Shown: in pieces, positions 26,601-36,200 of the stretch
Layout of the letters: each line of letters begins with the position of its first letter
Numbering within the stretch: position 1 is the stretch's first letter
Assembly (NCBI GenBank): GCA_007922225.1
Contig: ML679956.1
Span: 77,003,248 to 77,067,247 of the forward strand
Direction: 5' to 3'
Length of the DNA: 64,000 nucleotides
DNA from: Emydura subglobosa
Lineage: Eukaryota; Chordata; Testudines; Chelidae
Notes under the pieces: generated by a model
Seen by the model: the letters and a program-made list of their open reading frames with translations, nothing else
Database searches by the model: none
Told to the model about the DNA's origin: nothing
Program-made: the position numbers and the translations under genes

Positions 26601-29600
26601 ACAATCCTACATAGGCACATATCATGGTATCTCCTTTACAACTTCAAGTCAGCTATTTTTGGGGCTGAGGACAAAATAAACAAGCAAATCCAGTAAATAT
26701 AGGCAGTGTTAGCAACATACCAAGGCTGAGAACTAGGAGCAATGAGTTCTAGTTAGCTATGCCACCGATTTGCTGTGTGACTTGGACAAGTTGTTAAAAC
26801 ATTTAGCCTCCATTTCTCCACCTATAAATTGGTGATATTTCTCTACTTCACGAGAGTACTGTGAGGCTTAGAAAGAATTATCTCAAGAAATTTTTTACTT
26901 ACTATTTTTATACCTAATACATTAGATTTATACCTGAAAGATTTGAAGAGAAAAAACAACGTATTTATATCATCTGCTTTTCTAGTTAGTTTACTGTGGG
27001 CATGACAGCACTTTGTACTTAGTCAATTTTATTGTTTCCTGTGTATAGGCAGTCATTTCTCTCCTCTGTTTGTGAAGGTCTTTCACACAGAAAGATGGAT
27101 GAGAAAAATAGTTTTAAAGGACAGTGAAGCGTAAAACCACAAAAATTAGCAGGGATACTCCAGAATAGGTACAGCGCCTGACACTAAGGGTTTTGTCAGT
27201 ATAGTTAAACCAGCAAAACTGTTCAAATGTGGAAGCAGTTATACCAGTATAGAAGTATTTATACAGGTATAGATTAAGTTGGTTTGGGGAACTGACATAA
27301 GGTATACTAGTATAAGCACAGTTATATGGTTACAATTATGTCCACACTAGGGCTTATACCAGTATAACTTATGTGGATTCCCTTAAGTTAGTTCAACAAA
27401 ACAAAAATCCACCCCTAACTTACTGGTATAACTTTTAAGTGTAAACCAGACTTGACTTTTTGAAATTGACTACATTTCAAATTGACTATATACCCTTAAT
27501 TACAGTCTGAACAATTTAAAGATCAATAAGTGTTTTAGCTTCTCTGTGTTACTATTTATTTAAATAACTGAGATTATTTACTATTCTGGCATTCACCTGT
27601 AAGTATTTATTTAAAAAATTAAAACAAATAAAATAGTTACACAGTACTTACCTTCTGCCCTCAAGAAACATTAACAATCATATTAGAGACAAGGTAGGTG
27701 AGGTAATATATTTCATTGAAGCAACTTCTAGAAGATATAACTATATTAATAAAATATATTACTTCACCTACCTTGTGTGTCTAATATTCTGAGACCAACA
27801 AAGCTACAACACCACTGCAGTATTGTCAAAATACTTACTGGTAGCCAAACCAGATGAACACATTGTATTGTATCCTTAAACTCACAAGATCCTTAATATA
27901 TTCCAAAAGCCAACCTAGTTTACTGAAAGAGCCCCTGTTAAGTAAGGAGTATAAGCCCCATTTTACAGATGGCATGGAGCCATTAAGAGACTTGCCCAAG
28001 ATTACATAGGAAGTTTGTGGCAGAGCCTGAAACAGAATCAAGGTTTTCCAACTCCCAGCCCTGTGCCCTATCCAATGGAAAAAGCTGTTTCTCAGATGTC
28101 AGGCCCTGTTAGTAATAATGCATCCTCCCACAGTTTGGCAGGACCATTCTTGGCATTCTGTCTAAAGGAATGTAAGGACAGTTTGGAATAAAGCAACTGA
28201 CTCTAAACTTTTGCCAGATCTCAGACTGGATATGAACCAGTTCTAGGGTTTGAAAAAAAAAAAAATCCGTAAGACCATCCTTCCTCTCATTGTAACAGCC
28301 AATAGCTTCTCATCCAAACAACATTTTCTCCCAGATCCTATACATAATTAAACTGAAATCTCTGATGCAACCTAAACTATGGTCTTGCAACCATGCCACC
28401 ATAATTGGAATAATAAATATTATAAACCAAGTTATTTACCTCCAGTTGCCATCTTTGCAAGTTTGTCCTTTGTATTCAAGACGGGGGTTTTGTTTATTTC
28501 CTCTTTCTATTTCTATTTCCTCTTTCTATTTCTTAATGACTAAGTAAAAAACAAATGAACTGTGGAAAGGGCAAAAGCCTACTTACTACATCTGATACCA
28601 AAAAGAAAAAATCTAATGATAAAGAATAAAGATACTAGTAAAATTTAACTCTTGACATAAGGCAGACATCTGACAAAACTCCTCTCTCTCTCCAGCAGAA
28701 TAAAACAATTAACTACTGGGAATTTGTGTATGCTATGTACTCTTTGGTCATGTGTCTTTTGACTCACTGAGGGATATACATTCTTTACCTTGATAGTCAG
28801 TTTCTCTCTGTGTCTGAGGACAGAATACACAAGCAAGATCTATTACTAATTATGAGTTCAGAAATTGTAATTTCCCACAGCTATTGCATATGCATTTTTC
28901 ACCACAATATGCTTAATAATCATCTTAGTTATATAATAGGCTTTTTTGTCTCAGAGGATCCCAAAGTGCTGTAGAAATTTAAACAGTACATAAACTAGTC
29001 AGGAATCACTTCATTCAACAATGAAGCCACCAATGGCACAGATCGTGGCAACTATTTAATAGCACACAATACTACACAACAGTTGAAGCCAAGACTTCAA
29101 GTAGCCTGATTAGCATAGAGTGACAGACCTGCTTCCCCTCCCAATTATGCCTCCCCACCACCACCAAAAAAAAGAGAGCAGGGGATGGAATGCTGGAGGG
29201 GAAGCATTAAACATGTATTTAAACATACTGTTCCAGCCATAAACCATGGTTTACAGTGGCTATGCAGGTGGTGAGCTGTAATTACTTCTCCTGGACAGCT
29301 AGCTAAGAGCCAGCCAGAGACTCCACTTGGTAGGACCAGAAGCAGCCAAAACAGAGATTGCAGCACTGGGGGAGACTGGGGAAAATGGAACCTATCCAGA
29401 GTCACCCCTTTCCCTAGCACTCCCCCTGCATCCAAAACTGTACAGCAGAGACATCCCCTCCACCCACCCCCCTCTGGAGGACCCTATTACTCAAACAGTG
29501 CCTGCCCTCCCTCAACCGTGTGGGTTGCAGAGAGGACTCAGGAGCCAACCAGAGACTCCACATGGTATAAGTAGAAACAGCCAAAGAGACCTTTGGACAT

Positions 29601-31640
29601 TCCTGTCAAAACCATCACCCCCTTCTTTCCTCATAGGCCTGGTCTACAGTACTGTGAAAAATGTCACGCCCTGTATGATGTAGTTAAGCCAAACTAAGCC
29701 CTGGTGCAGACACTGCTAGGTCAACAGAAGAATTCTTCCGTCAACCTAACTACCGGCTCTCGGAGAAGTGGATTTACTACAGCCCTTCCCTCACTGTTGT
29801 GTGTGTTCACATTGCAGCACCACAGCTGTGGCATTTCTAGTGTAGACAAACCCAGTCTCTTCACTTCCGCTTCATTCCATATCTACCCTTCCTACTGTCT
29901 TCTCCCCTGTTCCCTTCCCTTTTCTTTCCATATAGCTGATCCCCTTTTAATTAAACCCACTCCACTCCCAAACCGTGAAACATACATGACATTTGCTGCC
30001 TGTGTATTAGATACACCCTTTCCCCATCCTGCGTCTGTGGTCTATTTAGACAATATTGTCTCATTGTTTCCTTGTCCTACTCCATCTATCTATATCCATC
30101 TCTTGTCTCATACTTAGATTGCAAGCTCTTTGAGGCAAGGACTGCCTTTCTGCTCTGTGTTTGTATAGCACCCAGCACAGTGGGGTCCTACACTTTGATT
30201 GAGGGTCCTAGGTGCGATAATACAAATAAAAAAAATAATAAAAATTGCACACAACCTATAATTTTGTTACCATCTCCCTTGCCTTTGCCACTACCGACCT
30301 TCGTCTCAGTCGCCAATTGTATCTTGTCTTAGATTGTAAGCAATCTGAGCAGGGACTGTCATTTACTAGGTGTTTGTACATCAGCTGATGCAACAGGACC
30401 CTGAACTGTTTGGCATCTAGACCTTACTGCAATATAAATGCAAATAATAATTGGTATAAATTAATTCACCATATAAATCAGAGATGAAAGAAGTCTATTA
30501 TTTCATCCATTCCATCTTCCAGAGTCGAACTGTGATGGTTTCCTCACACTGTATTTGCTAGTGTCTCGTCAGTCTAGTTTTAAATATCCCAAGCAGTGGT
30601 GCTTCTGCTTTTTACTCAAAGAAAATATTACATAGCCTGACTCATCCCATCTGATAGTCCAGATGCAAAGCAGCATGCGATCCAGTGGTTAGGAGACCAG
30701 ACAGGGACCCAAGAGACCTGGATTCTATTTCTGGCTCTACCACCGAGATAACTGTGTAGCCTTAGGCATGTCCCTTAACCTCTCTGTGACTCAGCTGCTC
30801 CTGAGGTGATGGGGATGAGGTAATTTTCCCTCTTTTGCAAAATGCATTGAGATCATTACCTGAGAGGCATTATGTAAGTGACAAGAGTAACTAAGCGTTC
30901 CCAGTCTGTGACATCATGCGTTTACATACGCTGTTACATCACTCTGTAAACTCCTGCATAGCGTAGGGTCCGCTTTCAATGTGCCTTCCCCCACCATCCC
31001 CAGCATTAGAGCATCCCACTCGTCCTTCTCCCATTCGAGGTCTTTCTGGGGAATTCTTCCTTCCCCCCAGAATGAGCTGCATTGATGACTATAATCTTCA
31101 ATGGCCGGCTCGTATTTCTAACCTTTCTTGGTACCGATCTTTTGTTTCTGGCATCACTGGCCTTTGAAGTCTTGGCCCAGGTTAGTATCATGGACGGGCT
31201 ATTCTGAAATGCTTTATACTGTCAGCCTGCCTCCAGCAGGAGACCCTCCCCCCCCCGCGGGGGGGGGCCGAGCCCCCCGCCCGGGGGGCCCGCGGCACCC
31301 CCCGGGGGTCCCCCCTCCCCCACCCCGTCTAGGGGGCCCGCCGCACCCCACAGGAGGCCGGCCTCCCTCCCCCACCGCCTGGGGGGCCCGGCACACCCCG
31401 CTTCGTGCGCTCCCCCCTTCCCCTCTGACGGGGCGGACAGACAGACAGACAGCGCCACCGGCCAGTGTGCCGTAGGGGGAGGGGCACAGAGCCGGGGGCG
31501 CGCACACAGACACACGCCCCTCCCCCACGCAAAGGGCCGGAGCGACTCACCTGCCTCCCGCCAGGGGTCGGGACGCGGGGAAGGGGCGGGGCCGGGCCGG
31601 GCCGCTCAGCGTCAACGGCCTCCGCCTCTCCGCCGCCAGC
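9612..31640 (-). CDS. SNAP47: SNAP47 gene (synaptosome associated protein 47), 3' end off window
   Basis: SNAP47 is a Qbc-type SNARE that supplies helices to membrane-fusion complexes on ER-Golgi intermediate, endosomal and secretory membranes. Unlike SNAP25 it is not anchored through a palmitoylated cysteine cluster (family knowledge). Coding exons read on the minus strand are 23317-22818, 14551-14067 and 9733-9612. Their phases join exactly: 500+485+122 nt give 369 residues. The N-terminal PH/GRAM-like region covers roughly residues 5-100 (ICIHAWPCSYYL, TKHWFSSLQPNRNVVF). The first SNARE helix covers roughly 120-175 (ELTGLMSASQKRLEDTAKVL). A conserved middle region contains DVDDIKVHTPYEISIRQRF. 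The second SNARE helix starts at about residue 360 (SESETQELKQ) and is cut off, because its final exon is not found in bases 1-9611. A probable 5' UTR exon sits in the CpG island at 31551. Outer limits are approximate; the identification is very secure from close similarity to the mammalian protein. Confidence 0.95.
11304..11830 (+). repeat. CR1 LINE 3' fragment
   Basis: Sense CR1: 'tcttcacacaaagcacaatt', 'gggaactcattgccacaagg' and 'ggtctgatccagtccggca' are diverged forms of the CR1 3' end seen complemented at 53.7 kb. Confidence 0.7.
12260..12320. repeat. A-tract followed by C-run
   Basis: About 35 A (with one C) then about 18 C. Low-complexity and error-prone in assembly. Confidence 0.8.
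12992..13001. other. Assembly gap (10 N)
   Basis: Ten N bases; true gap size unknown. It lies in a SNAP47 intron and does not affect any exon. Confidence 0.99.
14067..14551 (-). CDS. SNAP47: SNAP47 second coding exon (residues 167-329)
   Basis: Acceptor CCTATTAG|G at 14551 and donor AGCAG|GTAAAT at 14067. The first G completes the Arg codon begun in the previous exon, so the joint reads DVTDR-LLTELESSSWWPF. It ends the first SNARE helix and carries the conserved middle region LTLLVSGLEISDSSSQVIHR and IGKPDTSYRLLSAKMPEAIP. It leaves phase 1 (a single G), which the next exon completes. Confidence 0.95.
16695..16765 (+). repeat. Tail repeat, diverged
   Basis: 'ggctgtagactccctggggc' and 'agggaacttgtgtc' followed by a degraded 'gtcttgcgca'. 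Confidence 0.4.
17212..17503. mobile_element. hAT-like MITE
   Basis: AGGGCAGATCTACACTACC at the left and CAGTGTAGACTAGCTCT at the right form imperfect inverted repeats. The internal block with ggcgggagatgctcttctgc and gagagctctcc relates it to the 24.6 and 52.8 kb copies. Confidence 0.7.
17525..17775 (-). repeat. CR1 LINE fragment
   Basis: Antisense CR1: 'cttacgatcatccagtgaga', 'gacttcaagtgatagagtat' and 'ccaccacctttctaggtaaa' resemble CR1 3' sequence. Diverged. Confidence 0.55.
21288..22434. mobile_element. hAT (Charlie-like) non-autonomous element, 1.15 kb
   Basis: Terminal inverted repeats are CATAGTTTCTCAACCTGTGG at the left and, complemented, CAGTGTTTCTCAACCTTTTA at the right. These are flanked by near-identical 8-bp sites (cactagag and aattagag), as expected for hAT insertion. 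The interior 21400-21920 is GC-rich and made of imperfect repeats around ggcggcagctgccggcttcc. No transposase frame is recognisable; the several ORFs here are compositional. Confidence 0.75.
22818..23317 (-). CDS. SNAP47: SNAP47 first coding exon (residues 1-167)
   Basis: Reads MNEDICIHAWPCSYYLATEK at the start and ends SDMDVTDR. The donor is GACAG|GTACGG at 22818/22817, leaving two bases of an Arg codon. It encodes the PH/GRAM-like module and most of the first t-SNARE helix. The start at 23317 is chosen because M-x-x-D-(I/V)-C-I-H matches the mammalian N terminus. The frame is open upstream to a likely acceptor at 23364, so an earlier start supplied by exon 1 is not excluded by a stop codon. 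Confidence 0.95.
23318..23364 (-). other. SNAP47: SNAP47 5' UTR part of exon 2
   Basis: On the minus strand a pyrimidine-rich tract followed by CACTTTGAAG|GTGACAG gives a plausible splice acceptor at 23364. The 47 nt between it and the ATG would be 5' untranslated. The exact acceptor is inferred, not proven. Confidence 0.55.
23639..23669. repeat. Poly-A tract
   Basis: Run of about 31 A on the plus strand, 250 bp upstream (transcript sense) of the first SNAP47 coding exon. Confidence 0.8.
24394..24455. mobile_element. Truncated hAT MITE arm
   Basis: AGGGCTTGTCTACA...TTAAAACTTACAGCAGCATA is the left end of the MITE family seen complete at 52782-53074. It stops abruptly after about 62 bp, at the junction with captured ALS2CL sequence, in the same orientation as the following MITE. 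Confidence 0.75.
24456..24645 (+). pseudogene. Captured ALS2CL exon-intron fragment in SNAP47 intron
   Basis: About 190 bp that match the minus strand of ALS2CL at 53262-53075 at roughly 90 percent by eye. Shared blocks include GAAAGGCCAACCAC, GAGAAAAGGTGGCTGTGATT and ATGGAGACCATCCTGT. The copy includes 48 nt of the ALS2CL exon encoding EQKGQPLSETEDEEK, its GT donor and 140 nt of intron. It cannot code for the same peptide, because the exon part has changes (tcagagacagaaaacagaga). It is followed by the same MITE as at the source and preceded by a truncated MITE arm. Confidence 0.85.
24648..24895. mobile_element. hAT-like MITE, slightly truncated
   Basis: Starts GGGGCTAGTTTACACTTAAA and continues through TATGTCAACGGGCGAGAGCT to a right part ending near 'cacagcct'. 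It is homologous throughout to the inverted copy at 52782-53074. The right terminal repeat (…GTAGACAAGCCC type) seems missing. Confidence 0.75.
27181..27456. mobile_element. hAT-like MITE
   Basis: The right end, ACTTTTAAGTGTAAACCAGA, is the family terminal repeat. The left end (ctaagggttttgtcagtata) is diverged. The interior is rich in 'agttataccagtata' type repeats. About 275 bp, no coding capacity. Confidence 0.55.
27690..27780. repeat. Hairpin-forming inverted repeat
   Basis: 'gacaaggtaggtgaggtaat' and, about 50 bp later, its complement 'ttacttcacctaccttgt'. Related to the segment near 50280-50420 by 'acctaccttg' and by the flanking 'accaacaaagctacaac'. Confidence 0.5.
29636..29853. mobile_element. 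hAT-like MITE
   Basis: Left GGCCTGGTCTACAGTACTG and right CTAGTGTAGACAAACCC are the terminal inverted repeats of the same MITE superfamily. The interior contains tgctaggtcaacagaagaat. Confidence 0.65.
30110..30245 (+). repeat. Tail repeat
   Basis: 'tagattgcaagctctttgag', 'gtttgtatagcacccagcac', 'agtgg' and a terminal (taa)n-rich end. Confidence 0.6.
30328..30455 (+). repeat. Tail repeat
   Basis: 'tagattgtaagcaatctgag' and 'cagggactgtcatttactag', ending 'tgcaaataataattgg'. Directly follows the copy at 30110. Confidence 0.55.
30480..30640 (-). repeat. CR1-like remnant
   Basis: 'tattatttcatccattccat' and 'agttttaaatatcccaagca' resemble antisense CR1. Low certainty. Confidence 0.4.
30668..30900 (+). 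repeat. MIR-like SINE, nearly full
   Basis: tRNA-like head 'gatccagtggttaggagacc' and 'cctggattctatttctggct' (degenerate A and B boxes), then core 'cccttaacctctctgtgact' and 'tgcaaaatgcattgagatc'. Confidence 0.65.
31551..31640 (-). other. SNAP47: Probable SNAP47 5' UTR exon 1
   Basis: On the minus strand GGGAGGCAG|GTGAGTCGC at 31551/31550 is a near-perfect splice donor inside the CpG island, placed where the first exon of a gene running left should end. The upstream end (transcription start) is not visible; the limit given is only a guess within 31600-31860. Confidence 0.5.
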
Positions 31641-31899
31641 TCCCATTGGCCGAGCCAGGCCCTTGGGTCCTCCCCGCTTCCTCTCTCCCCGAGAACGGGC
31701 AGCCCCGCACGCCGGGTTCCGGCCTCCGCGAGACCCACTCGCCCGGCGCAGGCGCAGCCCGGATACACCCCACCCCCTGCGCGGGGCTCCCCTCGCCGTG
31801 CCCGCACCTAAGGGCAGGGACCGCGCGGCGGGCGTCCGTCACTGTGCGCGCGTGCGTCGCCATAAGGCGTCCGGGTAGCGGCGAGCCCAGGGTACGTCA

Positions 31900-32152
31900 T
31901 CGCCGGCCGGGCCCCTCCCAACCCAACCCCCCCCCTATAGTGGGGTGGCTGCATCCTCACCCCCATAGTGGGGAGCCCAGACCCCCCAACTCTGCCGACA
32001 ACGGGGGGGGGGGGCAGACCCTCCTTCCCTCTGAGCTCCTTTTACCTTCTCAATAGCCGGGCCCCCCCCCCCGGGGTCCCCTCCTCCCCCCCCTTCGATA
32101 GCAGGGGCCTGGAGCCCCTCACTTCCCGTCTGCTGGGGTCTGGGGCCCAGGG
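31900..32152 (+). other. JMJD4: Possible JMJD4 non-coding first exon
   Basis: A strong plus-strand donor GGCCCAGG|GTGAGTTT (after dropping one G of the run) lies at 32152/32153 on the downstream side of the CpG island. A matching acceptor TTTATTTCTAG|AAACAGG lies at 32574/32575. A 5' UTR exon ending at 32152 is therefore plausible; its start is unknown, and an unspliced 5' UTR cannot be excluded. Confidence 0.35.
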
Positions 32153-32574
32153 GTGAGTTTCAGGCTTGGGTTGAGAGGTTGGGGTTGAGGGGTTCACGGG
32201 GGGGGCCCGATCGCCTGCCTTCGTCCCCCCCCCATCCTCCCGCCATCGCCGCTGCCCCTCCCTCTTACCTCTCCACCGAGCTCGTTATTTTTTAATGAGC
32301 GGGAGCTGCCTGGGGCCCGCCCGTCTGCTGCAGCAGCCGGCCTGGTGCAGGGTGTGTGGAATAAAGGCAGGAGCCCAGCTCGATTCCTGCAGGGCCTAGG
32401 CTTGTAAAAAAAACAAACCCCCTGCTTCGTGTTTTCTGCCTGCAGTCTGATCCCCTTAGAGCCGGACGCATTTTATGTTCCTGTTTGCTTGCAAAAGAAG
32501 CTTCTCTTTGCATTCACAGATTTGGGGAGAGAGGGAACCCCACTGAAATGAACATGTCTGCTGTTTATTTCTAG

Positions 32575-33002
32575 AAACAGGCAAGTGGCCCTTCTGGCCT
32601 GTGACCCATGGAGAACGCCAAGCAAAAGCACGGGAACAATTTAAGATGAACTAGACAGTCTAGTTACACCTTAAACAATCTGCCCTTGACATGAAAGAGA
32701 TCTGCAGAGGATTGTTCCTGGGACTTGTTTGGAATGTCGCCATTCGATCAAGTGACCATCAACATTAAAGAGCATTGAAGGACATTACTAGCCCTATCTG
32801 GTGAAACACAGATGGGAAGAACAAGGCTTTTCCTGCAAGATTTTATTTATATTTTGAACCTGGACATTTTTAAACTGAGAGTTAATTTTCATAGATTTGA
32901 AAGATCCACTCGGATTAATGCACAGCTGTTTATTTTAGCCTAATTAAATATTGTCTGATCAGCACCTTCTGGACTAAGGACCAGGAAAGTTATATGGTCT
33001 GA
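32575..33002 (+). other. JMJD4: JMJD4 5' UTR
   Basis: Sequence between the possible acceptor at 32574 and the ATG at 33003. An in-frame TGA at 33000-33002 immediately precedes the start codon, so the reading frame cannot extend upstream. The left limit depends on whether the inferred 5' UTR intron is real. Confidence 0.45.
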
Positions 33003-33267
33003 ATGGACAGAGCAGCATTTGCCTGTTCCACTGCATTCTTTCATGATTACAGCAGCGCATCTCATGGTGCAGTCTGCCTGCCCCAGGGACACGTTGACTA
33101 TATTGAAAAAGTAGAATCGTTCAGTTACTCTGATTTTTTCAGGGACTATCTGATTCCCAACCACCCCTGTGTTTTCTCAGCTAAATTCACTGAAGGCTGG
33201 GGTAGCAGGAGGAATTGGGTGACTCAGGATGGGAAGCCTAACTTTGATTACCTACTGCAGAATTTTG
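33003..33267 (+). CDS. JMJD4: JMJD4 coding exon 1 (residues 1-88)
   Basis: Starts ATG GAC AGA and ends AATTTTG|GTAAGT, leaving one base (phase 1). Contains [19 protein letters not shown] and [20 protein letters not shown], both close to mammalian JMJD4. +4 is G, but the -3 base is T, so the Kozak context is only moderate. Confidence 0.95.
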
Positions 33268-36200
33268 GTAAGTGATAAAGTTTTTAATGTGTCCTTTAAT
33301 ATGAATGGTAAAAGTTAAAATTATTTTAATGACAGAGCCTCTAGCCAGTGACAAATATCTTCTGAGCATCAGCCTCTCAATTAATACATTAATTTATAAG
33401 AATATATAAAAATGGTCCATCTAGCCCAGTATCCCATCTTCAGAGAGTGGCCGGGGCCAGATGCTTCAATGGGAATGAACAGAACAAGACAGTTATCGAG
33501 TGATCTGTCCTCTGTTGCCAGTCTTACCTTCTGGTAGTCAGAGGTTTAGAGACATTCGGAGTATGGGGTTGCATCCCTGACCATCTTGGCTAACAGCCAT
33601 TGATGGACCTATCCTCCATTAATTTATCTAATTCCTTTTTGAGCCCAGTTATACTGTTGGTATCCCTTGGCAATGAGTTCCACAGGTTGACTGTGTTATG
33701 TGAAGAAGTACTTCCTCATGTTTGTTTTGAACCTGCTGCCTATTAATTTCATTGGGTGACCCCTCATTCTTGTGTTATGTGAATGGGTAAATAACACTTC
33801 CCACTCCTCCATTTTCTACCCACATTTGTACTTTTTCCCCTTCACCCTACTCAAAGCTTTCATTTAGTCTAAGAATAAAAATAAATCTGAAATAATTTAG
33901 GGCCCTATCATGCAAACTTACACTCCTTCTTAACTTTATACATGTGAGTAATCTCAGGCACATGCTCAAGTGTTTGTAGGATTAGGGTCTATATTGGGTG
34001 GATAAGAGAGGAACAGGTTTTAGCTATTCTGGAATATCTAAACCTCTCTCTTTATGCTTTGAGAGATTCAGAGTTTTGGATATAGCCCATATCCCCTTCC
34101 CGATGCAGTTTGCTTTGATGCAATTTGTGGTGGTGTCGTTACTGCACACTTCATTCAATTAACACTTCCATAAATCATGTTATGTATAATGCTGATGTGA
34201 GGTTTAGTGGAGGTATCAAGAAAGTGACACTGGCTGGAGACCATGTCTTCGTATGTGTTTGTACAGCACCTAGCACAATGGGCCCCAGATACTAGATGCT
34301 AACATAACATAAATATGGAAGGATTACAGTTTTGGCATCCGTTATTCTGCTCCCCAATGGGCTCAAAAAGTTTATATTTCAGGGAAGGCTGTAGTACCTG
34401 TTGCCAACTGTGATGTCAAGGAATACAATTCTAATCCAAAGGAACAGATCCCTCTCAAGGAGTACATAAATTATTGGAAAGAATACATTAAAAAAAACTA
34501 CCATTCACCCCGGGGGTGTCTTTACCTCAAAGATTGGCACTTGTCCAGGTAAGAGAACACTTTGGAATCCTCAGCATGCCATAAAATGGGGGTGAACTGC
34601 TGCTAAAACATGACACTGATCTTTCATTTCCTGATTATTTAACTGAAGACAGCTGTCCACTGAAATACTTTTCTTGTACTGAACTGATCCAAACGTGCGA
34701 CACTCCAAAGAGTTCTTAAACGTTTTCATGGTGTGGACCACATCTACTTAGGGAGACTGTCTCCTGGGCACCTTCTCTCTCACTCACAATACTTCTTGTG
34801 ATCATTCAATATCCCACTGGCAGCAGCCTGGATAATATGTTGGCTCTTGCCTTAGCCCTTGATTCGTGAGGTAAAAATCTTACCATTTTGAATTGTGTTT
34901 AGTGCAATAAGCACTCTTTCCTTTTTTAAATAAGAGTAAACCATGAAGACTCTTTTTGCTTTTAATTTAATCTCCTCCCATCTTGGTCTGTTCCTCTCTC
35001 TCCATGCACAACCTTCCCTGCTCCTTCTCCTTCCCTGTGCATGATGCGTCTGGATGCATGCCTAGATGTGTCCTCAACTTCTTGTGCTGCCCAGCCATCT
35101 AGTGCTCCTATCCCTCTGCTCTTGCTTCTCATCTTCCCTGAATGGCTGCCACTTAAGGCTGGCAGCTCTGCCGCTGATGAAGTTTGCTACGAGTGAGTTC
35201 TGTTTCTCCATCCGGGTGACAGTGACTTTGAACAGAGGCATCTATGGAAAGAGGACCCTGCCTAGGTCTGTTTTTACACACATCTGGACTTTACTTTGCC
35301 ATGAAGAGCCTGGATGCCTGTAGAAGCAGCTGGAAATGAGGCAGCATCATAACATCAGTCAAATCTCCTCAGACCACACTTGGAGAACTATTGCCAAATG
35401 CTATTGAAAAGCCTACAATCCAGCTTTGGCTTTTTTGAATCTGTTAACCAAGTGGGGCGACTATGTAGGCATGCAGATTTCTTATTGGAATGGACTTTGG
35501 TTTACTAAGAGGAATGTAGTTAACCCTCACAGCTCTCCCATGAGGTGGGAAAACACCGTTGCATCCATTTGCAGCTCTATGAGCTAGATTCACAATGGGG
35601 ACGTAAGTATAACTGCCCCTTTAGATGCCTAAGTCCAACATTTAGATGCTACTGGCATTCACAAAATCACAGCTGAGCTGTCACCTAGCACTGTAGGTGC
35701 CTAAAGTCCATAGGCACCTAAGTTTCCACAAGTGAAGTTTCCCTAGGTCACATTCTGCTCAACATTTCATACTGGCTAGATTAGGTGGCTCCCTGCCCAG
35801 CATGCTGACTTCTGAGAATCCCCTTTTTGAAGTGCCTGGCTCTTCTCATACATTGTGCCTGGGCACCTGAGGCAGGGTTGTGAATTCCCCTAGGCAGCAG
35901 GGTGCCTAAAAGTTAGGTGTTACAGAGTGTTGTGAATCTAGCTCCAGGAGGTTTAAGTCGTTTGTAGAAGATGACATGGCAAGGCAGTAATGGCCTAGAT
36001 GAGACACCACTCCAGTCACCTGACCAATCTCTGCCGCTCAGCTTTGGAAAACTGAGATTATGAATTAATGTTTTTTTTTCTCTGAAACCTTTTTGCAATA
36101 CTTCTTCTTTTTAAGGGCTTTCCCAGAGCAAGATGTTTATACAACCCCTGTCTTTTTCACGTCTGACTGGCTGAATGAATACTGGGATGCCATAGGCATG

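Larger units (their letters stand above)
23365..31550. other. SNAP47 first intron
   Basis: Non-coding. Holds a long A-tract (23639-23669), a truncated MITE arm plus captured ALS2CL sequence plus MITE (24394-24895), SINE-like segments near 26740-26890 and 27930-28080, hAT MITEs (27181-27456, 29636-29853), a hairpin (27690-27780) and a cluster of tail repeats (30110-30900). The stretches 25.0-26.4 and 28.1-28.9 kb look unremarkable. Confidence 0.7.
31210..32290. promoter_or_regulatory. CpG island, probable bidirectional SNAP47/JMJD4 promoter
   Basis: About 1 kb of very GC- and CpG-rich DNA between two divergent genes. Visible elements are a GC box GGGGCGGGG (31583-31591), an inverted CCAAT box ATTGG (31645-31649), an NRF1-like GCGCAGGCGCA (31746-31756), alternating GTGCGCGCGTGCG near 31844-31856, and a CRE-like TACGTCAT (31893-31900). 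There is no convincing TATA box, as usual for CpG-island promoters. The outer thirds contain long C and G runs. Motif calls are by eye; promoter activity is inferred from position and composition. Confidence 0.75.
33268..34382. other. JMJD4: JMJD4 intron 1
   Basis: Mostly repeats: an antisense CR1 fragment (33385-33830), a short inverted-repeat-like segment near 33898-33992 and a tail repeat (34213-34312). No coding signal. Confidence 0.7.

Noticed and set aside
31128..32156. Several 60-137 codon ORFs on both strands
   Set aside because: All lie in the CpG island and encode Pro/Gly/Arg-rich low-complexity strings in overlapping frames, a compositional artefact.
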